A stretch of DNA of 64,000 bases from Undaria pinnatifida (taxonomy: Eukaryota; Sar; Phaeophyceae; Laminariales; Alariaceae): positions 7,424,637 through 7,488,636 of the forward strand of contig JABAKD010000006.1 in assembly GCA_012845835.1 (NCBI GenBank). The letters are read 5' to 3'. The position numbers and the translations under genes were made by a program. This document shows, one piece after another, positions 56,111 through 64,000 of this stretch. The notes under the pieces are model-generated. The model saw nothing but the letters and a program-made list of their open reading frames with translations. It did no database searches and was not told where the DNA came from. Within the stretch, counting starts at the first letter, position 1, and the number at the start of each line of letters is the position of its first letter.

Positions 56111-57226
56111 CATACACAAAAGAGCAATAGTATTTTCGTTCCAAGACAAAGGGCAACCCCCTCACTGACCGTGCGACAGAAGAAAAGCCAGCATAGACCA
56201 TATAATTAGCGGTCACTAAATTCAAGTTCTGTGGCATGGGAGAGGCAACCCGAAAAAATCTCGAATACGTTTTGCAAGGGGCACACGCACAGCAGCGGAG
56301 GGTGTCAGTACAGCGGTGGAGTCGCATGGTCTGCGGTGGATCGTGTTGGGGTCTGAGAGACGTCGAATTATTGACCCAGGATCTGGTATACTACCTTTCA
56401 ATAGAAAAGATACTGCAGTCTGTCCGACTTTCAAGGTAGAACCAGAAATCGGCGCCTGTACTGAGACCCATATAATAGCCGTCTGTAGGCTTGTACATAA
56501 TGGGAAAAAAAAAATGGGAGCGCCGCCTGTTGTCCGGAGGGTCGAAACGGAGGGGACCAGGCACGGGCTCCGGGGCCGAGGCAATAAGTCATCCTGGCCG
56601 AGTGTCGGCACTTCAAGGAGGTCACGCCAAGGTCGGCCTGGCTTCTTCGGCAAAGTTGTACGATGTCCGATGAAGCCCTCGGAAAGCGGTTTGTCCGTCG
56701 CTGATATTGCTAATGGCCCAGCACGCTTGCCCTTGATTGCGCATATGCCTGGGGATCGAAGCACAACAAAAAAAGGAAGGACGTGTCGGAGGGTGATGCT
56801 GTGGTTTGTGCTGGCTTCTTGCAGAGTTGTGCAGGTAAACGCTGAGCGCAAAGCTGGCTAATTTGTAACATGCTGGCTGAGCGCTGAGCGAACAAGTCCG
56901 GTGGTTGAGGCTTGGGTCGGCTCCTCTGCGAAGTTGAGTGGCAGCTGGCGGAGGGCGAGGCTACCAGAAGGCCTGTCGGGCGTCCAAGCTCAGGGAACCC
57001 TGTTTCCGAAGAACATTGCTCCTGCGTGCCGCATCGTCTGCTGGATGGGTGCCGAGCGACCAAACTATTTTGTATCGAAAAGATCAGAGCTCAAAAATGA
57101 AGCATCTTCTGCGCGAAGACCAAGGGTGTCGCCAATGTGTCGCGCGGACGGTGACTGCCAGGAGGCTCTTGCCGTCTCGCTGTTGTTGTGGTCACCGCCG
57201 GGAGGGAAGAGTACCTCACCAATTGA
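56111..57226. other. Leader of the gag-bearing element, weakly repetitive
   Basis: A diverged unit with GGCTTCTTSNGCARAGTTGT recurs near 56640, 56813 and 56920. A 209-codon minus-strand frame (56222-56851) overlaps a plus-strand frame and shows no domain, so it is not called. Confidence 0.45.
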
Positions 57227-57757
57227 TGTTAAGAAAATTAGTGGGGTATTAGTACGTTTGACCACTTGCAAAAGGTTAACCAATAGCTTACCCAAACTAA
57301 GCCTTATAACACTCTCCCCCCCTGAAACGGCGAAATAGCAGGTCGGCCGGTTATTCGGGCAGACCTACCTGTCAAGGCTTAGTTTGGGTAAGCTGTTGGT
57401 CAACATTTTGCAAGTGGTAAAACGGACTAATACCCCACTAATACCTTAACAAATAAATAAATAATGTCGTCGTCGATAGACCATGGTTTTTTTGGGTCGT
57501 GGTTTCAAGTCCCACATCCACCATAATAAACTTTTTCAGACTTTCCCCATGTTGAACTTGAAAAATACCCTCCCCGGTATACCCAGGAAATGAGACAGCT
57601 TGGATATTGACAGGTCGGCCCGTATATCCGGCCGACCTGGTATCCCGCCGTTTCAGAGGGGAAGAGTATTATAAGGCTTAGTTTGGGTAGGCTACGTGTT
57701 AGTTAGATTCTGCGAGTAAGCGGTCAAACGGACTATTACCTCACTGATACCTTAACA
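57227..57757. mobile_element. Head-to-head pair of small LTR elements (copies 3 and 4) sharing one target duplication
   Basis: The left half is an inverted-orientation LTR (57227-57311) plus a truncated interior to 57375. The right half is a plus-oriented element: LTR 57376-57451, tRNA-like segment about 57462-57525, purine run GAGGGGAAGAG (57656-57666), LTR 57667-57757. TTGA occurs at both outer edges (57223-57226 and 57758-57761), so the whole 531-bp composite behaves as one insertion. It lies inside the gag-bearing element. Confidence 0.78.
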
Positions 57758-57893
57758 TTGAGTTGTCACCGGAACAGAGCAAGAGCCGATCCGCGGGAAA
57801 ACGAAAAAAGCCTACCAAAAATAAAAAGCCCAAGAAGAGCGTATGGTAGGAGGGAGAATGCCACTCATCCCACTTCTGCTCGAAGATGCCATT

Positions 57894-58179
57894 TGCGAAG
57901 TTGCTAGGGGTGAGACACAGAGTATCCCTACAGGTCGACCAATTGGGCATGTCCCCGGGTTACTCACTTTCGTAGCTCAAAGCGGGAGAGAAGCAGCTTT
58001 CATGATTCCATCATAATCGAAGATGACAACTGGGACGGGAGGCACGAGTGCACGAGTCTCTCCGTCTTTTGAATACCCCGAATATAAAAACGCCATCCTA
58101 TTACTTACATGAAAACGTCCAATTAACTAAATAAATAAGGTAGTTGTTGTTGCCGTTTTTTCAAGGCCATACCTTAGCA
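57894..58179 (-). repeat. 5' LTR of the gag-bearing element
   Basis: Matches 52546-52816 with several indels, including a duplicated GCACGAGT and a diverged AAATAAATAAGGTAG stretch where the 3' LTR has its hairpin. The differences between the LTRs indicate an old insertion. Confidence 0.8.
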
Positions 58180-58569
58180 CTACGGCGTATTGTCATGCAG
58201 GGATAGGGTAGTCGGACATAACCGTATGGTAAACAATCGACATGTCAATTCTCAACATGACGACTGCTTCTTGGTGGCTTGATGAGGAAACTAGTTGAAT
58301 AGTGCCGCTATATGGTACTAGTAATACTGTAAATATTTGTAAAGCTGAGTTCGATCTAAATCCTTTTCTTGGTCCATCTCAAAGCTGAATGATGTGTAAT
58401 TTTTACTGTTTAAATATTTGCATATAGAACACACCATAGATAGATAGGTACCATTCGTCGTATTACTCGTATTTCACGGAAATCAAGACGCACCAAATAA
58501 ATACCAGGCATTGTATCATTAACGTACAAACAACATCATCACGTAAAACAATTTTCCTCCTTTCCACCT
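58180..58569. other. Unassigned sequence
   Basis: Nothing recognised. Confidence 0.35.
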
Positions 58570-59060
58570 CATCCTTATGGTTTATATATAGAGTATTGAG
58601 CACCTGCATTTAACACGCAGGTAGAACATTTTGCTCGCATCCACCACCGTTCCCCCCCGTTCCCCCACACCACTCTCCTTCGCTGCCCCACCAAAAAATT
58701 ACCCCCCCTTCCCCCCCTCCCCACACACACGCACACAAAGTCACCCTCCCCCCCCTCCCCCGCCGCCCCACCACGAGTATAATCTGCCATGTAATAATAA
58801 ACACTACCCGGCACAGGTGATATCACCTCTTCATCCTTCGAGCCATCCATGCGGTAGCTCCAATTCAATTAGTACTGGTCTTTAAGTTCAAATTAATCTC
58901 TACCCCGTCCCCTCCTTCCCGGCCACCCCCACCATCACCTAGACCTATTGTCAATAATAGCACCACGAAATGTACAGTAAGCTCCCCCTATAATACACGT
59001 ATGCGACATAAAACTGGTGGAATCCCCCCCCCGCCCGCCTGCCCCCCCTCCCCTTACCGA
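58570..59060 (+). repeat. C-rich modules of the R1 extension family
   Basis: GTATTGAGCACCTGCATTTAACACGCAGGT, with the stem ACCTGC/GCAGGT, is followed by C-rich tracts, GGTGATATCACCTCTTCATC, and CACCATCACCTAGACCTA. The same order recurs at 59585-60660 and, inverted, at 51.9-52.1 kb. Confidence 0.75.
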
Positions 59061-59170
59061 TTATTCGGCTAACAGGATGTACATCATGCCATTCATGATA
59101 AACTGACGCATCCCTTCCACACAGCCGTCAGGTTTTGCCCCCTCAGAAGCGGGTGTTGCAAAACAGCATC
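59061..59170 (+). repeat. R1 dispersed repeat, fragment
   Basis: CCGATTATTCGGCTAACAGG, CACAGCCGTCAGGTTTTGCC and CCTCAGAAGCGGGTGTT match the first half of R1. The rest is absent. Confidence 0.7.
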
Positions 59171-59216
59171 GCATGTATAAAAAATGTTCCTCCCATCCAC
59201 CTCATGCTTTTGAGAT

Positions 59217-59569
59217 GTTAGTGGGGTATTAGTCCGTTTGACCACTTGCAAAAGGGTTACCCAAACTAAGCCTTATAACACTTCCCCCCCCGTGAAACGG
59301 CGGGATAGCAGGTCGGCCGGATATACGGGCGGACTTGTCAATATCCAAGCGGTTTCATTTCCTGGGGGTACCGGGGAGAGTAATTTTTAAGTTCGACATG
59401 GGGAAAGTTTGAAAGCAATTATTGTTATGGGTGGTGGGGATCGAACCCACGACCCAAAAACCCATGGTCTGTCGACGACGCCATTTGTTAAGGTATTAGT
59501 GGGGTATTAGTCCGTTTGACCACTTGCAAAAGGTTAACCAGTAGCTTACCCAAACTAAGCCTTATAACA
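59217..59569 (-). mobile_element. Small LTR element (TRIM-like), copy 5
   Basis: LTRs at 59217-59281 (with internal deletions, 65 bp) and 59486-59569 (84 bp). The tRNA-like segment is at about 59430-59485 on the minus strand. Interior similarity to copy 1 is high. No target duplication is visible. Confidence 0.8.
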
Positions 59570-59579
59570 GTACCTTATT

Positions 59580-60560
59580 ATCTTTGAAGTATTGAGCGCC
59601 TGCATTTAACACGCAGGTAAAATATTTTGCTCGCATCCACCTCCGTCCCCCCCCCGCCCCCCCCAGTCCCCACACACGCCATACACACACCTCTCCCCCG
59701 CCGCCTCACCAAAAACGCACCTCCCCACCCACCCACACGCACGCACGCACGCACGCACACAAATAAGAATGTCGGAACAGTCTGGAGTTTGGCGGAACGG
59801 AATGGAAATATCGGAGAACCGGGTAGTAAGGGGGGGGTGGTTCCAGGGGAGAGAATGATAGAAACATAGGAAAGTCTCAGCAGCATCAGCATAGTACAGC
59901 AGCAGCACAGCAGCAGCGGGTATCTTCGGACACGGCAACCGGTAGATGTAAAAGGAAGAAGTGTCCATGCTGCAGAGTCAGAAGCAGCAGTAGTAGTAGC
60001 AGTAGGGTGAAGATCGACGGCATCAGCATAAGGGGTGTAGAGGCCGCAAGGGGGGACACCAATCGCGATCTCCCACCCACCCACCAGATTGCTTCACGAG
60101 CAGGAGGGCTGATGTGGGGGGGGCGGGGGGAGCCGAGAGGAAGAAAGGAAGGAAGGGGGGATGAATTCCTTCTTCTTCGTGTTTTGATTTTCGGAGGGGG
60201 GTAGGGGGTGGCTTCCGGTTGTTGAGGTTATCTGTCGGGAGTATAGGGCAGGTCAGCCGCGTACAATAGTCGGGATAGGGAACGGGGGAGGGGGGGGGGG
60301 CAGGGGAAATGGGACGAGGGAGAGCCGCCAGTTTCCACCCCCCCTCCCCCGAGGAGAACGCCATGATATTAATGACCACGCATATTTTCGTGAAGAGGAG
60401 ACCAAAAACACCTTCTTCCCCTTCCCCCACCGCCCCACTCAGAATAATATCCCTGTCAGAATAATAAACACTACTACCCGACAGATGATGAATCATGATA
60501 TCACCTCTTCTTTACCTTTCGAGTCATCCATGGGATAGCCCCAATATTTCATTATATGCT
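59580..60560 (+). repeat. C-rich and G-rich modules of the R1 extension family
   Basis: Repeats the 58570 module: GTATTGAGCGCCTGCATTTA, ACACGCAGGTAAAATATTTT, C-rich tracts, a (GCAC)n microsatellite at 59730-59757. Then comes a non-matching middle part with CAGCAG (59878-60005), then G-runs (60116-60300) and GATGAATCATGATATCACCTC. No gene recognised. Confidence 0.65.
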
Positions 60561-60569
60561 ATGTTCTTC

Positions 60570-61350
<781 letters not shown>

Positions 61351-61734
61351 TATTTCACACCAGGTATGAAAAAAACTAAAGGTTCAACGAACTAACAACG
61401 TGGACTTGAGGTAATCAATGGTTACGTGGTGCGTGCGACTTTCAACCACGGCAGCCTGGTTCTAATTCAACGATAGCTCCCCCCAAACAAACCAGCGATT
61501 TTCTTTATCGAACGTTTCATGGCTGCTCGGCACGAGGGAGGATGCTATGAAAAACATGCCCTTTCCATTTTTTCTTGTTCGCAAAGGACTATCGAACGAC
61601 GATGTCGCGGTGGCAAGGAGCAACGTATTTCAGGAGACACGCCCGGGAACTGGATTCTAAACCAGCGATTTCGTTAACGAAAAGTTGGGGGGGCTACCGT
61701 AGAACTACGCGGCGGTGTTATCGTCAGGTCCACG
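61351..61734. other. Unassigned sequence
   Basis: A motif AACCAGCGATTTNNTTNACGAA occurs twice (61489 and 61660). No gene recognised. Confidence 0.35.
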
Positions 61735-61950
61735 GTGTTTCCTTTCGTGCTACGGAGTTGCTAGTAGTATCCCTGCTACAACGGCGGGTCTTTTAGCGCG
61801 TGTTACGCATTCCTTGACCCCGGGGGTGGTGAGTTATCGTCCCCGGAATCTTAAAGCGATGTGTGTGTTGTCTTCGCATAAAGCCGTTCTCTCTACCCAA
61901 CGACGTCAGTACATCCAGAGCGATGTAAGCATATTTGAAGCGGGGACAAC
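61735..61950 (+). mobile_element. Partial relative of the mariner/pogo-like element
   Basis: CAACGGCGGGTCTTTTAGCG, TTGACCCCGGGGGTGGTGAG and TTATCGTCCCCGGAATCTTA match the reverse complement of 26210-26300. The end near AAGCGGGGACAACCAACTG is a degraded version of the CAGTC terminus. Confidence 0.65.
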
Positions 61951-62260
61951 CAACTGCTGTATGGGTTTGATTGATAGATGGATGGCGGGGTAACGAAACT
62001 TGATTGGGAGATAGCTGGCCGATCTGTCACTCGCCCGAAATATGAGGCGAAATATGGGTGTTGCGTTGCGCACGTACCCGAGGGAGAATCTATTATGAAC
62101 ACAACATAATAATCGTTGGAGCAGTACCGGGGCCTGGGGTGCCGTCGCCACGCTTTTTGCTCGCCATAGAGACAGGTCCATCCTGGCTTGAGGCCCCACG
62201 CCCCAGCATAGCGGCGGCAGCTAACTTCGAGGGGGCGGGGATCATCTCATAGAAACTACC

Positions 62261-62536
62261 ATGAGGACCCTATTGCGCCTGAGCGTCGTGGCCGCTGCTG
62301 CCGTGCTGCCTGCCTACCCTCGGGTTGGAGCGTTCGTATTGCCCGTGAGTTCTTCCGCCAGAGGCTTCTCACAGGAGAGCGTTGGTAGCAGCAGCAACAG
62401 TCGATGGGCTGCATCGACCCCAAGCCCTGCTTCCGCTCCGGCTACGATTGCGAAGGAATCGAAGAGCAACCCCAAGCGCGTGCTGGTGGAGAACAACGGG
62501 TCCACCTTGTCGAAGGATGTCGTTGCTGCTGTGGAG
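62261..62536 (+). CDS. First exon of a nucleus-encoded plastid protein, identity unknown
   Basis: ATG in good context (CTACCATGAGG). Residues 1-23 are a signal peptide (MRTLLRLSVVAAAAVLPAYP). Cleavage is predicted before an ASAFAP-like motif, GA-FVLP, with Phe25 at the expected +1 position. Residues 27-62 are a Ser/Ala/Arg-rich transit-peptide-like region lacking acidic residues except one Glu. The mature protein may start near residue 65 (KESKSNPKRVLVENNGSTLS). After residue 92 a GTACGC donor follows (62537), and the frame soon degenerates, so the rest of the gene lies beyond an intron that I cannot close. Bipartite presequences with Phe at this site are characteristic of stramenopile, haptophyte and cryptophyte plastid import. 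Confidence 0.7.
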
Positions 62537-63002
62537 GTACGCAGGCCCAAACAATCTTGGCCCCGCTGTACTGCGGTACCCTTTAGCGTGCGGGCCCCTT
62601 TAGTACGGTTATGAGGGAGCTAAAATCGCATGTATGTCTCGACCTCGTCCTGCAGTAATGCTAGAGAGTTCCGCATCATTTTCCCCTTTGTTTAGTCTAG
62701 TTGTTTAGACTAGTTGTTTAGGTGGAGTGTATTTAATGGAGCGAGGCAACGCAATAGTGCGGGTCCAACGTACGTAGTAGGTGTGCCAAGATGCTACCTC
62801 GGGTTGACCCCGATGTGTGTACTATACGAGTACCTGGTATACTGCTGTTCGTTCGTCGACAACGATTGCTGGTCATCATGTTGATTTGCATGTTGTTTGG
62901 AGCTGGTTATAAATGCCATGATGGGATAGGAGGCGAGAAGAGGAAAGGAGCCGCCTTTAGCGCAATTTGCACCATTGTTATAAACTAGAATACAAGAATA
63001 CA
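62537..63002 (+). other. Putative first intron of the plastid-protein gene (start)
   Basis: Follows a GT donor. Contains a short tandem repeat TAGTTGTTTAGACTAGTTGTTTAGG around 62697-62722. No downstream exon is recognised before the R1 and TIR insertions; further exons are probably outside the window. Confidence 0.35.
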
Positions 63003-63009
63003 CTCCAGC

Positions 63010-63687
63010 CGAGGGCGCCCTGGCAGACTTTTTTTTGCACCTCAAATAAAAAAAATGTCAGAATGGAAATCTAGCCGGAGCGCTGTGATCGCAGGACGAT
63101 TTAGAAGATAAACTTGTAGTCTTGAGTGTTTTTTTTTTCTCATTTTTTTCCATTTTTGATCATTTTTTTTTTTGAGACCCCCCCCCATGCCGCTGTGATC
63201 GCACGGAGATTTAAAAGCTTTTCATTTTGTTTCTCCATTTTTAGATCACTTGGGTTTAGGTACCCCCCCCCTGCCGCGCTAGTAACTAATTGGCGCTGTC
63301 ATCGATAAGCAATAACGCAGGCACAAGGTGCTGAAGTCCGCCTTACGAGCGGTTCTTGGAAGGACGCAGTACACTCTTCATACGATTCACCGAACACCTC
63401 ATGGCACTTCGCGTTCGGCGCAAGCACTGTCTGCCTGTTTTGTGAATACCTGACGTGCGCCGTCCCGGCATAGTAAGGATGCGAGGGTCTATGGTCATAC
63501 AACCACGGCCATGCACACTCTGAGTCCCCCCCTCCTCGCGTTACCGTGCTGTGATGTCAAAATAAAAAAAATGGAAAACAAAAAGTCTTCATAAAATCAT
63601 ACTGCGATCACAGCGCTCTGGTTAGTTTTCTATTCTGACCATTCTTTTATTTGAGGTATATGCTATCTCAATCCCCGGGCACCCTCG
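63010..63687. mobile_element. 678-bp TIR element inserted into R1, 7-bp target duplication
   Basis: Imperfect terminal inverted repeats of about 88 bp (63010-63097 and 63600-63687) start CGAGGGCGCCC and CGAGGGTGCCC and share ACCTCAAATAAAA and GAGCGCTGTGATCGCAG. CTCCAGC flanks both ends (63003-63009 and 63688-63694), and intact R1 copies have a single CTCCAGC there. A 108-bp unit beginning GCTGTGATCGCA is tandemly repeated inside (63082 and 63191). No transposase. The superfamily is not assigned. Confidence 0.82.
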
Positions 63688-63960
63688 CTCCAGCTGCGAG
63701 ATCGGCGATTACGTCGAAACTCATGTTTGCAAGCTGCGTGTGTTACTCCGGTCGCACGCATTACTGGGTGTGTGTCCTCATTAAGGATATTATAGGTCGG
63801 CGACTCCCCTTAGGACTAGCTTGTGCCAGGGTCAACAGGGTGATGCCAGCCAATCTGTGCACGGAAGCACGTTTTGAAAGGGGACAAAATCTGACGGCTC
63901 GGGAAGGAAATGCATGAGTTACCTACGTAAATCCTGTAAGACGTATAACCGGTGGGGGGG
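63688..63960 (-). repeat. R1 dispersed repeat, copy split by the TIR element
   Basis: Resumes R1 after the insertion: CTCCAGCTGCGAGATCGGCG, CTCATGTTTGCAAGCTGCGT, GTGTCCTCATTAAGGATAT, GGTCAACAGGGTGATG, AAAGGGGACAAAATCTGACG and a G-run at the end. The short R1 end (AATACACTCCAGC) lies to the left of the insertion at about 62997-63009. Confidence 0.88.
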
Positions 63961-64000
63961 GGGGGCGGTTTTGTGGGCCGAGGGAGGGGGAGATTTCCAA

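Larger units (their letters stand above)
52500..58179 (-). mobile_element. Non-autonomous LTR element with a gag-like ORF (TR-GAG-like)
   Basis: LTRs at 52500-52816 and 57894-58179 are collinear and in the same orientation. CTAC flanks both outer edges (52496-52499 and 58180-58183), a 4-bp target duplication. Read on the minus strand, the 5' LTR starts TGCTAAGG and ends TTCGCA. Then come AATGGCATCTTCGAG (primer-site candidate), a leader of about 3.4 kb with tandem arrays and nested elements, a gag-like ORF, the motif AGGGTGGGCTAT, and the 3' LTR starting TGTTAAGG. No protease, reverse transcriptase or integrase motif is present, so pol must come from elsewhere. Confidence 0.8.

Noticed and set aside
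56222-56851. 209-codon minus-strand frame in the leader of the gag-bearing element
   Set aside because: No domain, overlaps a 181-codon plus-strand frame, and lies in weakly repetitive sequence.

Overview
This is a repeat-dominated nuclear window from a eukaryote, most likely a photosynthetic stramenopile. The main clue is at 62261-62536: a first exon encoding a signal peptide followed at once by a Gly-Ala-Phe motif and a Ser/Ala-rich stretch, the bipartite plastid-targeting presequence of algae with secondary red plastids. Low gene density, intron-bearing genes, tRNA-derived SINEs, a Ty1/copia element, G-rich minisatellites and a (GTT)n block fit a repeat-rich stramenopile such as a brown alga or a repeat-rich diatom. 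The species cannot be named from the sequence.

Only a few stretches look like host genes: a secreted Cys-rich glycoprotein (14744-15310), a downstream exon for a Cys motif plus C-terminal hydrophobic tail (16686-16837) with two decayed tandem copies, a Lys/Ala-rich terminal exon (10012-10233), and the plastid-protein first exon. Nearly everything else is mobile or tandemly repeated DNA.

Layout. 0-9 kb: nested MITEs, a pentanucleotide satellite, a CCATGG-palindrome minisatellite split by a small LTR element, and SINEs. 9-18 kb: a gene fragment, a Harbinger-like TAA-flanked element, MITEs and the secreted-protein locus. 18.7-23.2 kb: a decayed Ty1/copia element on the minus strand. 25.8-29.4 kb: two tRNA-like sequences, a TA-flanked mariner/pogo-like element, and poly-G arrays attached to an abundant repeat I call R1. 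29.4-40.5 kb: a large apparent non-autonomous LTR element filled with successive minisatellite arrays. 40.5-50 kb: CAG/CTG-rich duplications, a 470-bp tandem duplication, a SINE and R1 copies. 52.5-58.2 kb: a second LTR element (minus strand, target duplication CTAC) with a gag-like ORF at its 3' end and tandem arrays in a long leader. 58.5-64 kb: more R1, small LTR elements, the plastid-protein exon and a TIR element inserted into R1.

The most interesting system is a set of non-autonomous LTR elements. The two large elements, and an 11-12 kb relative of one of them, share a polypurine-like motif AGGGTGGGCTA directly before the LTR's TG. The 370-bp elements (five LTR-bounded units at four sites) carry a tRNA-like sequence just inside the LTR. 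A similar AATGGCRTCKTCGA start follows the 5' LTR of both the small elements and the gag-bearing element, and where target duplications are visible they are 4 bp. This suggests several size classes mobilised by related machinery that is not encoded in the window.
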